A stretch of DNA of 64,000 bases, from the NCBI GenBank assembly GCA_965228435.1, contig OZ245818.1:4340001-4404000 (forward strand), written 5' to 3'. The notes under the pieces were generated by a model, which was given only the letters and a program-made list of their open reading frames with translations, searched no databases and was not told the DNA's origin. Shown piece by piece: positions 32,553 to 41,745 of the stretch; the first letter of the stretch is position 1, and each line of letters begins with the position of its first letter. Source of the DNA: Hoeflea_A sp965228435 (lineage in GTDB: Bacteria; Pseudomonadota; Alphaproteobacteria; Rhizobiales; Rhizobiaceae). The position numbers and the translations under genes were made by a program.

Positions 32553-34484
32553 ATGCACAAGCACCGGATTATCGCGGCGATGGTGGCCGTCTTTCTAGGG
32601 ATGACAACCAACGCATCAACCGCGGAAGATGATGCGTCAGGCAAACTGCTGATCATCTACGATTCATCAAACTCCATGTGGGGTGAACTGAAGGATCGGA
32701 CGCGGAAATATGAGGCCGGTCGGGAAGCCCTGGGCAAACTGCTGCAATCGGATCTTGGCGACAGGCAAGTCGGCTTCCGAGCCTATGGCCACCGACGCAA
32801 GGAGGACTGCAGCGATACGGAGCTGATGGTCGGCTTCGGCGATGCAGCCGGCGCCGCCGGGCAGATCAGCAAGGCTGTTGGCGGGATCACCCCGAGAGGC
32901 CGAACGCCAATCACCCACAGCTTGCGTGAGGGATTGAAGGATATCGGCGATGGTGAAGGCGATATCCTGCTGATCACCGACGGCATCGAGACCTGTGACG
33001 CTGATCCGTGTGCCCTGATGGAGGAATGGAAGGCGTCCAACGTGGACATTCGGGTCCATGTCGTCGGCGTGGGCCTCGATGCTGCCGAACGCGAGGCGGT
33101 CGGCTGCATTGCGGCGATTTCCGGCGGACGCTACCTTGATGCGGACTCTGCGGAACGTTTTGCTGAAGCCTTGGGGGAAGTCAGAGAGGCCGTTGCCGAA
33201 CCTCCGGCGAAGAAGCAGTTGAAATCAACGGTTGCCGAACCTGCGAAGCCGAAAAAACCGGACATTGAAACCTATGAAATCCGACTGATCGGGCGGGACA
33301 GCCAGGGCAGGGATTACATCATCGCCGGCACCTTGAAAAAGGCTGAAGGTGAGGGGCGCGACATACGCAGCGACCGCCGCAACACAGTCGACGGACCGGG
33401 CGACTATGTGATCGAGGCGGGACCGATCCTCGCCGACGGCAGCATCTATGAGCCGGTCAGCCACCCATTTGCCGTGGACCCAAGCAAGGCCGTGACGGAC
33501 GTGGTGGTCCCGGTCAAACGGCCGGCCATCGTCACGGCCAATTTCGCCGAAGACGGAAAGCCACACAGAGGGGCGCTGGTCGAAGTGTACCGGGATGGCG
33601 AAAAGCTGTTCCACTTTCAGCCCGGCCCTATCGGCAATCGCAGCGAAGTTTTGATGCGGCCGGGTTCCTACCGGTTTCAGGCGCAACCCAATCCGGACAA
33701 CAAGCTGACGATCAACGGGTCGGTCAGTGCGGGTGAAGAAACGGAATTGCTGTTCGAACTGCTGACAACGGTTCGGGCCTATATCAGTTTCAGGCTTCCG
33801 AACGGCGAGATCATCAGCCGGAATTCGGAGCTCTGGCAGGATGGCGGCCTCGCTTACGAGGCCCATGGTCGCAACGGCGCGCTGGTTCGACCGGGCAGCT
33901 ACGAGATCAGGTCCGACGATTTCCTGCTGCCGGCGACACCGACCGAGGTTCAGATCAACGAAAAAGAGCAAGAGGTCATTATCCCGATCGCGGCAGGCTT
34001 TATCGAGATTGCCTATGCCGACAAGCCGGAGGATTTTCTGACCAATCCGAGCCGTGCCTGGATCTATCCGTCAGCAAAAACGAGCTACGCTTACGCGAGA
34101 TTGAACACGCCGATCGCTGTGGTCCCCGGCAATTATCGGGTCGAGCCGCATGATGCCCTCGGCTACTTTGACCCAGGCACTCCGTTCGACATCGCCAGCG
34201 GAGAGACGGTCAAAGTGCTGATTGAGCCAAAGCCGCTTGGCACGCTGATCGTCACCTACGCTCCATCTGACGACTATCCGTCAAATCCGGATCGCGCCTT
34301 TGCGTCGGCCATGGACAACCAACCGCTCAAGAACGGCTTCATGCGGCCCGGTCGGCCACTGAAGGTGTTGCCCGGCCGTTACAGCGTTGCCGGCCGGAAA
34401 GGCTTTGACATGGATCCCGCCGAAGTCGAGGTCCGATCGGGGGAAACAACCGAAGTCGTGTTGAAGCTGAGGCACCAGGAATAA
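32553..34484 (+). CDS. secreted von Willebrand factor A domain protein with PEGA-like repeats
   Basis: A 643-residue exported protein (signal peptide to about ASTA, residue 25). The vWA domain spans about residues 30-210. Its metal-ion site has DSSNS, RTPITHS and LITDGIE, so the MIDAS looks complete. The remaining 400 residues are beta-rich repeats, each ending in a P-G-x-Y turn (RPGSYRFQA, RPGSYEIRS, VPGNYRVEP, LPGRYSVAG), like PEGA or carboxypeptidase-regulatory modules. AGGGGG precedes the ATG. It is probably co-transcribed with the next secreted protein (15-bp gap). An adhesive or envelope-assembly role is possible. Confidence 0.82.
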   Translation: MHKHRIIAAMVAVFLGMTTNASTAEDDASGKLLIIYDSSNSMWGELKDRTRKYEAGREALGKLLQSDLGDRQVGFRAYGHRRKEDCSDTELMVGFGDAAGAAGQISKAVGGITPRGRTPITHSLREGLKDIGDGEGDILLITDGIETCDADPCALMEEWKASNVDIRVHVVGVGLDAAEREAVGCIAAISGGRYLDADSAERFAEALGEVREAVAEPPAKKQLKSTVAEPAKPKKPDIETYEIRLIGRDSQGRDYIIAGTLKKAEGEGRDIRSDRRNTVDGPGDYVIEAGPILADGSIYEPVSHPFAVDPSKAVTDVVVPVKRPAIVTANFAEDGKPHRGALVEVYRDGEKLFHFQPGPIGNRSEVLMRPGSYRFQAQPNPDNKLTINGSVSAGEETELLFELLTTVRAYISFRLPNGEIISRNSELWQDGGLAYEAHGRNGALVRPGSYEIRSDDFLLPATPTEVQINEKEQEVIIPIAAGFIEIAYADKPEDFLTNPSRAWIYPSAKTSYAYARLNTPIAVVPGNYRVEPHDALGYFDPGTPFDIASGETVKVLIEPKPLGTLIVTYAPSDDYPSNPDRAFASAMDNQPLKNGFMRPGRPLKVLPGRYSVAGRKGFDMDPAEVEVRSGETTEVVLKLRHQE

Positions 34485-34499
34485 CAGCTGGAGGTATCG

Positions 34500-35222
34500 A
34501 TGCTTGTAAGAGTGACCGCTTTGGCGGCTGGTCTGATGATGGCTGCACCGACAACCGCTGCAGAACGGTTCCATCCGGTTGAACAGATGTGCATCTGGTA
34601 CAAGACCGATGGTCAGATGATGAAGGGTCAATCCGTCAGATGCCATCGCAAGTTCGGCCTCGAGTGGTTCGAGATCCAGGAAATGGAAATCGGCATGGCC
34701 GGCATCAAGCAAAAGCAGAACAGCCACACCATCGGCATCGGTGACAAGCTTTATGCCATCGACAGGGTCTCCAAGACGGGGACGGAGTCGATCAATCCGA
34801 TGTTTGCGCCCATGCAACAGGCAATCAGTCGCAACGGCTCAAGTGCGGAGGCGATCGGCAATGCTTTCATCAGCGCCATGCAGTTTCGGCCAACCGGTCA
34901 ATCGAAGACCATCGCCGGGCAGCCTTGCGACGTTTATGCGTCTCCAGCCACTGGAACTGCTTGCTTGGGAGAAAACGGCACGCTCATGCTGGAGCAAAGC
35001 ATGATGGGCAACGTCCAGACCGCCACAAAAGTAGCCATTGGCGAGGATGGAGGAGATGACAATTACACGCTTTACCAGCGCGTGAATTTGCGCCAGGGCA
35101 TCGACTTGTCAAACGGGCTCAACCTGCAAGATCTGATGCGTCAAGGCGGGGATACGCAGGGAGGCGCGCCGCAGATGCCGGCCGGCGTCCAGGACTTGAT
35201 CAAACAATTGCAGAGTCAGTAG
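34500..35222 (+). CDS. secreted protein of unknown function
   Basis: A 240-residue exported protein (signal peptide LAAGLMMAAPTTAA). The mature part includes VEQMCIWYKTDGQMMKGQS and a short repeat-poor core with several Cys. It ends in a Gln/Gly-rich stretch (GGDTQGGAPQMPAGVQDLIK). I do not recognise the family; the layout resembles DUF4412-like outer-envelope proteins but this is weak. GGAGG lies before the ATG, and the gene follows the vWA gene by 15 bp, suggesting a shared role. Its end overlaps the convergent GGDEF gene by 7 bp. Confidence 0.7.
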   Translation: MLVRVTALAAGLMMAAPTTAAERFHPVEQMCIWYKTDGQMMKGQSVRCHRKFGLEWFEIQEMEIGMAGIKQKQNSHTIGIGDKLYAIDRVSKTGTESINPMFAPMQQAISRNGSSAEAIGNAFISAMQFRPTGQSKTIAGQPCDVYASPATGTACLGENGTLMLEQSMMGNVQTATKVAIGEDGGDDNYTLYQRVNLRQGIDLSNGLNLQDLMRQGGDTQGGAPQMPAGVQDLIKQLQSQ

Positions 35223-36175
35223 GTCGGACGACTTGCCGAGGCTGCCTTTTTTACAGCCAGCTCGCCATTGGCAAGGTCCAGGGGCTCACAGAACTCAGCT
35301 ATGACCCGGTTGCGACCCTCGGATTTGGCCCGGTAGAGCATGCGGTCCGCAGCTCGCATCAGGGCACGGCCGTCCGGCGTGCCGGCATCGACCTCGACGA
35401 GACCGAAGCTGGCTGTAAACCGGATCGTTCCTTCTTCGCTGACGACTTCTTGCGCACGAATGGCTGCAAGGACCCTTTCGCAAGCGATCCTGGCATTGGT
35501 TGCCGTGGTGTTTGGAAAAAGCAGGGCGAACTCCTCGCCACCCAGCCGCGCGACGCCGTCAAAAGTCCGCAATTCGTGGACCAGAAGCTTGCCGAGGGCG
35601 CACAGAACCATGTCACCGGCATCATGGCCGAAGGTGTCGTTGACGTGTTTGAAGTGGTCAATGTCGAGCAGCGCCAGCGACAGCGGCGTGCCGTAGCGGC
35701 GACACCGGTCGAGTTCCTTGCCCAGCGTTTCACTGAAATGTCGCCGGTTGGCGAGGCCGGTCAACTCGTCTGTGCGGGACTGTGTCTGCAACTGGCGGCA
35801 GGCCCGGTCGAACTCGCGAATGCTGATCATCGCGAGCGGCTTGCCGTTCTGAAGAACCGGCATATGGCGGATGCGTTTTTCATTCATGATCGCCAGTGTT
35901 TCGACGACATTGTCCTCCGGCGTGCAACTGATGACTCTGCGGGTCATGGCTTCGCAGACCGGCCGTGTCACGGCAGCGTCGCGGAATTCGCTGACTGCGC
36001 GCACAAGATCCCGCTCCGAAATCAATCCGACAAGATCAGCGTCATCGTCCACAACCAGAACGGCACCAATGTTGTGAAGCCGCAAAAGATCGGCGAGATC
36101 GAGCAGGGATTGCTCTGGCCCGATGCACACCACGTCGTGAGGCCGCTTGTCGGCCAACAATTCCCGAATCATCAT
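35216..36175 (-). CDS. CBS-pair diguanylate cyclase (GGDEF)
   Basis: Cytoplasmic c-di-GMP synthase of about 319 residues. Two CBS domains (about residues 1-125; GLISERDLVRAVSEF and MPVLQNGKPLAMISI) probably bind an adenosine nucleotide. A GGDEF domain follows, with the active GGEEF site (RLGGEEFALLF) and an inhibitory I-site RTFD five residues upstream, so product feedback is expected. No membrane segments. The start at 36175 (MMIRELLAD) is the first ATG in frame. Confidence 0.9.
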   Translation of the reverse strand: MMIRELLADKRPHDVVCIGPEQSLLDLADLLRLHNIGAVLVVDDDADLVGLISERDLVRAVSEFRDAAVTRPVCEAMTRRVISCTPEDNVVETLAIMNEKRIRHMPVLQNGKPLAMISIREFDRACRQLQTQSRTDELTGLANRRHFSETLGKELDRCRRYGTPLSLALLDIDHFKHVNDTFGHDAGDMVLCALGKLLVHELRTFDGVARLGGEEFALLFPNTTATNARIACERVLAAIRAQEVVSEEGTIRFTASFGLVEVDAGTPDGRALMRAADRMLYRAKSEGRNRVIAEFCEPLDLANGELAVKKAASASRPTY

Positions 36176-36252
36176 GGTGTGAATCCCCAATACCTTTCAA
36201 AGGCATGGGTATCCGATCATGGTAAACAGCCCGTTCACACAAGCCATTATGG

Positions 36253-36277
36253 CGGGAATGTTCGGTTCACATTCCCG
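36253..36277. repeat. perfect inverted repeat between GGDEF and korB genes
   Basis: Dyad CGGGAATG / CATTCCCG with a 9-nt loop, about 70 nt after the korB stop and 78 bp before the GGDEF start. It may be a weak terminator for the oxidoreductase operon or an operator. No T-run follows on the minus strand. Confidence 0.4.
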
Positions 36278-36347
36278 TGATTGCCATTTTGGGTTGAAAG
36301 GCGTCGCGGTCAGTGGACTGCTGCTGAACCGTGATTGGCTCGCTATG

Positions 36348-37349
36348 CTATCCGTCGACTTTCCAGCTGAACCCGGAGCGCATAACGTCGCGGAGTTTGC
36401 GCCGCTTGCCGTCACCACCGCTGTCGGCGGCATTGGCGTAAACGGGGCCGGGATTGTCATAGAGCACGCCGGTCGCCATCGGAAAATCGGGATTTTCCAT
36501 CCGGGCGAGGGCAACCGCCAGGTTGTGGTTGGTCGCATCATGAACCAGCGGGTCGCCGCCCTCTGACAACTCGAACGTGCGGAGGCCAAGCGTCGCCGGG
36601 TCGAAGCCGATACCGCGGCTGCCGTCCTTGCCGTAGACCAATGGTTGTCCAGGCTCCGCCTGGATCTGATTCTCGGCGACATTGGCCTTGGCGGTGAAAC
36701 CTTCGAACACATCCTCGTTGTAGACGATGCAGTTCTGGAAGATCTCGACAAAAGCGGCGCCCGGGTGGTGGTAGGCCGCTTTGAGAATTTCGCTCAATTG
36801 CTTGATCTGGGTGTCGACCCCACGGGCGACGAAGCGCGCGCCGCACCCCAGCGCGAAACGCGCCGGATCGACCGGGTTGTCGATGCTGCCATCGGGGGTG
36901 GACGGCGAGCGGGTTGCCACGTGTGAGGTCGGTGAATACTGCCCCTTGGTCAGTCCGTAGGTCTCATTGTTGAACAGCAGGACCTGACAGTTAAGGTTGC
37001 GCCGCAGGACATGCAGCAGGTGATTGCCGCCGATCGACAGGCCATCGCCGTCACCGGTGATGATCCAGACATCGAGATCGGGATTGGCGAGCAGCATGCC
37101 GGTGGCGACCGCCGGTGCGCGGCCGTGGATCGTGTGAAAGCCGTAAGTGTCGATGTAATACGGGAAGCGCGACGAGCATCCGATGCCTGACACAAAGACG
37201 GTGTTTTCGCGCCGGGCGCCGATGTCTGCTAGCACGGCTCGCACCGCCTTGAGAACCGCGTAGTCACCACAGCCCGGGCACCAGCGGACCTCCTGGTCCG
37301 TGGCAAAATCGGCGGCCGTCAGGCCGGAGGATTCGACATGTTCATTCAT
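36348..37349 (-). CDS. korB: 2-oxoacid:ferredoxin oxidoreductase, beta subunit
   Basis: Thiamine-diphosphate-binding subunit of a two-subunit 2-oxoacid:acceptor oxidoreductase, 333 residues. It opens with WCPGCGDYAVLKAV (iron-sulfur/TPP region) and carries the TPP motif GDGDGLSIGGNHLLH. The enzyme oxidatively decarboxylates a 2-oxoacid, usually 2-oxoglutarate or pyruvate, to the acyl-CoA and reduces ferredoxin. The start overlaps the end of the alpha gene by 8 bp. The choice between Kor and other 2-oxoacids is by overall similarity, so the symbol is tentative. Confidence 0.88.
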   Translation of the reverse strand: MNEHVESSGLTAADFATDQEVRWCPGCGDYAVLKAVRAVLADIGARRENTVFVSGIGCSSRFPYYIDTYGFHTIHGRAPAVATGMLLANPDLDVWIITGDGDGLSIGGNHLLHVLRRNLNCQVLLFNNETYGLTKGQYSPTSHVATRSPSTPDGSIDNPVDPARFALGCGARFVARGVDTQIKQLSEILKAAYHHPGAAFVEIFQNCIVYNEDVFEGFTAKANVAENQIQAEPGQPLVYGKDGSRGIGFDPATLGLRTFELSEGGDPLVHDATNHNLAVALARMENPDFPMATGVLYDNPGPVYANAADSGGDGKRRKLRDVMRSGFSWKVDG

Positions 37350-39204
37350 CGTTTGTCTCCACGCGGGACAGGATCGCGTCCTCGATTTCTTGCACCTGGA
37401 ATGGCCGGCCGGTCATCTTGGAAAGCCCCTCGGCGTGTGCGCAGCCCTCGGCCCGCAACAATCGAACCAATTGTCCGTCATTCATTTCCGGCACCAGGAC
37501 GCGCTTGAAGCCGGACAGAAGGTCCTGCTGGTTGGCGGCAAACGGGCGCAAATGGCGAAGATGAATGTGCGACACGCTGGCACCACGCGCCCGCATGTTG
37601 GTAACGGCGCGGGAGATCGGCCCATAGGTCGATCCCCATCCGACGATCGCCAGGTCGCCTTGCGCCTCGCCCTGGTCCGGTGCGAGATGCGGGATGGTCT
37701 TGGCGATGCCGGCGACCTTGGCGGCGCGCACGTCGGTCATCTTCTGGTGGTTGTCCGGCTCATAGGAGATATGGCCGCTGTTGAAGTCCTTTTCGATGCC
37801 GCCGATGCGATGCTCGCAGCCCGGTGTGCCGGGCACGGCCCAAACGCGCGCCAGCGTTTCCGGATCGCGCAGATAGGGGTTGAAGCCCTCCGGGTCCGTA
37901 CGATTTTCTGCCTTGATGCGTGGCATGGCGTCAATATCCGGCAGCGCGAAGGGCCCGGACGTATTGGCGACGAAACCGTCGGATAGCAGGATAACCGGCG
38001 TCATGTAGGTCAGCGCGATCCGAGCGGCTTCAACGGCCATCTCGAAACATTCAGCCGGAGATCCGGCGGCCAGAACCGGCAGCGGGCTTTCGCCGTGCCG
38101 GCCGTAGAGCGCCTGGTTCAGGTCCGATTGCTCGGTCTTGGTAGGCATGCCGGTCGATGGACCGGCACGCTGGGTGTTGACGATGACCAGCGGCAACTCG
38201 GCGGAAACGGCAAGGCTCATCGCCTCCTGCTTTAATGCGATGCCCGGTCCGGAGCTCGAAGTCACCCCAAGACCGCCGGCATAGGCGACGCCGAGTGCGG
38301 CGCAGATCGCGGCGATTTCGTCCTCGGCCTGAAAGGTTTTGACGCCGAGATCGGACAGCCGCGCCAACGTGTGCAGGAGCGGCGACGCGGGGGTGATCGG
38401 GTAGGAGGCAAACACCAGGTCGCGGCCCGACAGTTCGCTGGCTGCCGCCAGTCCCCAGGCCAGTGCTTCGTAGCCGGTGGCAAAGCTGTAGACCCCGGGT
38501 TCAGGGTCGATGCGTGCGACATGGAAACCCCGGGCCTCGACCGTCTCGCCATAGGCATGGCCGGCATTGAGGGCGGCGACGTTGGCGGCTGCGATCTCCG
38601 GGCTCTTGCCGAATTTGCGGTTGAGCCAGTCCACCGTGGGCTGGCGATCGCGTTCGAACATCCAGTAGACCAGGCCAAGCGCCCAGAAGTTCTTGCAGCG
38701 CATTGACGCCTTGCGGTTGAGGCCGCTGTCGGCGACGCTTTCGAGCGTCAGCTTGGAAATGTCGGGCGCCATCACCTGGTAGTCGTCCAGCGTTCCGTCC
38801 TCGAGCGGTGATGACTCATAGCCGGCGCGGTGAATGTTGCGCTCTGTGAAAGCGCCCTGATCGATCAGCACCGTGCCGCCTTTGCGCAGCATATCCAGGT
38901 TGGTTTTCAGCGCGGCCGGATTGAACGCGACCAGCATGTCAGCGGCGTCACCGATGGTCTTGATCGGCCGGCCACCGAAGTGGATCTGGTAGGCCGAGAC
39001 GCCATAGGTCGTGCCGACCGGTGCCCGGACTTCGGAAGGATACTCAGGAAAGGTCCCAAGATCGTTTTCCGACAGTGCGCTCGCCAACCCAAGTTGGGAG
39101 CCGATCACCTGTATGCCGTCGCCCGAATCGCCGGCAAGCCGCACGACGACCGTTTCGACCGATTGCCGCTCCGATTCAGCAGCGGATTTCAATTGTGTGT
39201 CCAT
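37342..39204 (-). CDS. korA: 2-oxoacid:ferredoxin oxidoreductase, fused gamma-alpha subunit
   Basis: A 620-residue protein. The N-terminal gamma-type domain (VVVRLAGDSGDGIQVIGSQL; FPEYPSEVRAPVGT) is fused to an alpha domain (DLVFASYPITPASPLLHTL; GVTSSSGPGIALKQEAM) that builds the pyrimidine side of the TPP site. This matches two-subunit enzymes without a separate delta ferredoxin subunit. I chose the ATG at 39204 (MDTQLKSAAES). It heads a two-gene operon with korB and faces a 379-bp divergent intergenic region. Confidence 0.9.
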   Translation of the reverse strand: MDTQLKSAAESERQSVETVVVRLAGDSGDGIQVIGSQLGLASALSENDLGTFPEYPSEVRAPVGTTYGVSAYQIHFGGRPIKTIGDAADMLVAFNPAALKTNLDMLRKGGTVLIDQGAFTERNIHRAGYESSPLEDGTLDDYQVMAPDISKLTLESVADSGLNRKASMRCKNFWALGLVYWMFERDRQPTVDWLNRKFGKSPEIAAANVAALNAGHAYGETVEARGFHVARIDPEPGVYSFATGYEALAWGLAAASELSGRDLVFASYPITPASPLLHTLARLSDLGVKTFQAEDEIAAICAALGVAYAGGLGVTSSSGPGIALKQEAMSLAVSAELPLVIVNTQRAGPSTGMPTKTEQSDLNQALYGRHGESPLPVLAAGSPAECFEMAVEAARIALTYMTPVILLSDGFVANTSGPFALPDIDAMPRIKAENRTDPEGFNPYLRDPETLARVWAVPGTPGCEHRIGGIEKDFNSGHISYEPDNHQKMTDVRAAKVAGIAKTIPHLAPDQGEAQGDLAIVGWGSTYGPISRAVTNMRARGASVSHIHLRHLRPFAANQQDLLSGFKRVLVPEMNDGQLVRLLRAEGCAHAEGLSKMTGRPFQVQEIEDAILSRVETNDE

Positions 39205-39583
39205 GGACTGCTTACTGCCCCATCGGGCTCGCAAACGCCGCGGCCCTTCCAAAGAGGGGTTATAGCGCAGCAGCGTGGGCAAGAGTACAGGCAAAAAGGT
39301 GATATCGGCTTTCGATTCGTGAAACTGGACACGCGCTCAATACCGGGGCGGTTTGGTGAAACCGACACGGACCGGGCGTGTCCGAAAATATCAAAACATT
39401 GTCCCGATCCGACATGACCTGAACGACGCTTCCTATGCCATTTTCGCAGGAGTGGCATTCCCTCTGAGTCTGCATGGCATATCGGCTGTGCCGAACTCAC
39501 GGACGCCGTTTGCTCTGAAATGAACCAAGGGTAGAGGCAGAGCAAAATCCAGCCTCGTCAGAGATTTAGAAAGGTGACTTCCC
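39205..39583. other. 379-bp divergent intergenic region, korA / alpha-beta hydrolase
   Basis: No convincing gene. It holds the AraC-type direct repeat described at 39378-39404, a conserved CATG 8 nt after it, and a reverse-orientation half-site GGACACGC at 39327-39334 that forms a long-range inverted repeat with GCGTGTCC at 39376-39383. Promoters for korA and for the hydrolase must lie here. Confidence 0.6.
39378..39404 (+). promoter_or_regulatory. AraC-type operator, copy A (hydrolase promoter)
   Basis: Two TGTCC half-sites starting 21 bp apart with core CAAAAC between them, 179 bp before the hydrolase ATG. CATG lies 8 nt after the second half-site (39413-39416), as at copies B and C. The three copies share 18 invariant positions of 27. 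Assignment to the neighbouring AraC protein is inference. Confidence 0.72.
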
Positions 39584-40354
39584 ATGGCAAAAACAGGCAA
39601 ATTCATCCGATCGGCGTTTGTTGCGGCGCTGTTGGCTGCTCCCGTATCTGCCGTTGCCGAGGAAACCGATGTGTCGGTCGTCCTGGTCCACGGTGCATTC
39701 TCCAACAGCTCCGCCTGGAACAAGGTCATCCCGATCCTTCAGGCTTCCGGCATCGATGTAAGGGCCGCACAACTCCCGCTGACCTCCCTTGAAAGCGATG
39801 CAGCGGCGGTGGCGCGTCTGGTCGACTTGCAGAAAGGGCCAGTGGTTCTGGTTGGCCATTCCTATGGCGGCAGCGTGATTACCGAAGCCGGCGCAAACGA
39901 TAACGTTGAAGCGCTGGTCTATGTTGCAGCATTTGCACTTGACGCAGGTCAGAGCACAGCCAGTCTCCTGGAAGGAAAGCCTCCCGCACCATGGCGGGCG
40001 GAAGCCATTGCTGATGAGGGTGGTTATGTGCGCCTCAGCGATGCAGGAATTGCAAAATATTTTGCACCCGACCTGCCGGCTGACGAGGCCGCATTGATCG
40101 CCGCAACCCAGGGGCCAATCAACTACAAGGTCAACGGAGAAGCGCCAAGCGTCGCCGCCTGGTCCATGCGACCGACCTATTATGTTGTCGCGGAGAACGA
40201 CCAGATCATTCCGCCAAAGTTGCAGGCTTTCTTCGCCAAACGCATGGGCGCTGAGACAACTGCCGTCGCGTCAAGCCACGTGGCGATGCTGTCGCAGCCT
40301 GAAGCCGTCGCTCAGGTCATCATGGGTGCGGTGGAGGCTGCGTCGGCAAATTGA
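39584..40354 (+). CDS. secreted alpha/beta hydrolase
   Basis: A 256-residue hydrolase with a cleavable signal peptide (SAFVAALLAAPVSAVA), so it acts in the periplasm or outside. It has HGAFSNSSAWNKVIP (oxyanion loop), the nucleophile elbow GHSYGG (Ser near residue 93) and a C-terminal His in SSHVAMLSQP, a full catalytic triad. GAAAGG lies upstream of the ATG. The promoter carries operator copy A, placing it under the same control as the TRAP/acyl-CoA synthetase operon. It may release an acid from an ester or lactone for uptake. Confidence 0.88.
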   Translation: MAKTGKFIRSAFVAALLAAPVSAVAEETDVSVVLVHGAFSNSSAWNKVIPILQASGIDVRAAQLPLTSLESDAAAVARLVDLQKGPVVLVGHSYGGSVITEAGANDNVEALVYVAAFALDAGQSTASLLEGKPPAPWRAEAIADEGGYVRLSDAGIAKYFAPDLPADEAALIAATQGPINYKVNGEAPSVAAWSMRPTYYVVAENDQIIPPKLQAFFAKRMGAETTAVASSHVAMLSQPEAVAQVIMGAVEAASAN

Positions 40355-40414
40355 CCCTAACAGGCTCAGGATCGAGACACCGGTCCTGGGCTCCCGCGGG
40401 TGGGCTGCAGACCC

Positions 40415-41479
40415 ATGTGTTCCGTCCCAGAAATTGATAGTTTTGGCCATTTCCAGTATTCAGCTGAGATGGATCAGGAGACCCTGCGATCGACCACGAG
40501 CATTCGTTTAATGTGCGAAGTGGCAGATGAGATGGGATTGGACGTCGGTGCATGTTTGCTTGGTACCGGCCTTGCCGAATCCGACCTGACCGATGCGACC
40601 GTGCGCCTCACATTGCGCCAGGAAATCAAGGCGATTGAGAATTTCGTATCGCTGGCGCCACGACGGGCCGGGATCGGTGTCGAAGTTGGAAAACGCTTTC
40701 ACGTCAACGCATTTGGTATTTGGGGTTTTGCGATCCTGACCAGCCCTACGGTCCGAGCTTCGATCGAAACGGCCATCGAATTCACCAAACTGTCATTCGT
40801 CATCGCCGACATGTTTCTGGAAGAAGCTGGGGAAGAGTATCGCCTTCGGTTCGATATGTCCCCGCTTCCGGACGCAATCCGTGCCTATGTCCTGGAGCGG
40901 CATTGCTACATCGCGCTGCTGTTTTTCGGCGAATATTTGCAAGAGTGGCAATACGAAGAATTTCACATTGAAACCACGTTGGATGACCCGGCCTATGCAG
41001 CGCAGTTGGCTGAGATACTCAACATGGACGTTACCGCCGGATCGGAATCCGACGCGTTGTGTTTCCCCGCAAGCATCATCGACGGCCCTTTGAAGAAATT
41101 CGATCCGGTCACGCTGAAATTCTGCCTGGACCAGTGCCGAGACCTGCTTGAAGAACTTGATGGCAGTCTGCCGCCATGGTCCAGCAAGGTCCGCGACATG
41201 GTCCTGGAGGACATCGGAAAAGAGTGCAAGATAGAGGAGATGGCTTCCAGGCTCTCCATAACGGATCGCACGCTTCGCCGCCGTCTCGCGGATGAGGGGA
41301 CAACTTTCCGGGAAGTTTATACAAACGCCCGACTGACCATTGCCCAGCAACTGTTGAAGACTGCGGGCCTGACCGTCGAGACGGTTTCCTGGCGCGTCGG
41401 TTATTCGGAACCGGCCAGCTTTGTGCGGGCTTTCTCCCGAAAATTCGGTGTTACGCCGGGCAGCGTCCGCGCAGACTAA
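40415..41479 (+). CDS. AraC-family transcriptional regulator (arabinose-binding-like effector domain)
   Basis: About 354 residues. The N-terminal effector domain (SIRLMCEVADEMGLDVGAC onwards) is of the OruR/ArgR-like Arabinose_bd type, and the C-terminal AraC HTH pair is intact (MASRLSITDRTLRRRLADEG; VSWRVGYSEPASFVRAFSRKFG). The start is uncertain: ATG at 40415 is used, while ATG at 40469 (MDQETLRST) is equally possible. It lies between operator copies A and B and is the natural candidate to bind them as an activator responding to a catabolic substrate. Confidence 0.9.
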   Translation: MCSVPEIDSFGHFQYSAEMDQETLRSTTSIRLMCEVADEMGLDVGACLLGTGLAESDLTDATVRLTLRQEIKAIENFVSLAPRRAGIGVEVGKRFHVNAFGIWGFAILTSPTVRASIETAIEFTKLSFVIADMFLEEAGEEYRLRFDMSPLPDAIRAYVLERHCYIALLFFGEYLQEWQYEEFHIETTLDDPAYAAQLAEILNMDVTAGSESDALCFPASIIDGPLKKFDPVTLKFCLDQCRDLLEELDGSLPPWSSKVRDMVLEDIGKECKIEEMASRLSITDRTLRRRLADEGTTFREVYTNARLTIAQQLLKTAGLTVETVSWRVGYSEPASFVRAFSRKFGVTPGSVRAD

Positions 41480-41543
41480 TCATCCAAAAGCCTTGATCAC
41501 CGTTTCGCCGAGGCTACGGTCAACTGGCGGTTTACCGGACAGA

Positions 41544-41570
41544 TTGTCCTAATCTGACAAGACTCTGTCC
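41544..41570 (+). promoter_or_regulatory. AraC-type operator, copy B (acyl-CoA synthetase/TRAP promoter)
   Basis: TGTCC half-sites with the same 21-bp period, core CAAGAC, and CATG 8 nt downstream at 41579-41582. It lies 175 bp before the acyl-CoA synthetase ATG and 64 bp after the AraC stop. Confidence 0.72.
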
Positions 41571-41745
41571 TCTTCCAACATGCCTCCGGGGCTGGTGCCT
41601 GTGCCAGATTTCTTCCGCTTGCTGTCGGTGGCCGTGTCACGCGCTCGCTGGCACCGACGATGAGGAGTGTGGCACCTCGCGATCTTTGCCTTTGGATCGG
41701 TTCGCGCATGGCCAGCTCCCGCAGAAGCAGGGAGGAAGGACACGA

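Noticed and set aside
39327..39383. Long-spaced inverted repeat GGACACGC...GCGTGTCC as a separate regulatory element
   Set aside because: The right arm is part of operator copy A; the left arm has no second half-site at 21 bp, so it is at most an extra half-site and may be chance.
39189..39545. Minus-strand open frame in the korA upstream region
   Set aside because: Cys/Trp/Ser-rich with no family pattern; it overlaps the conserved AraC-type operator and the korA start, so treated as non-coding.
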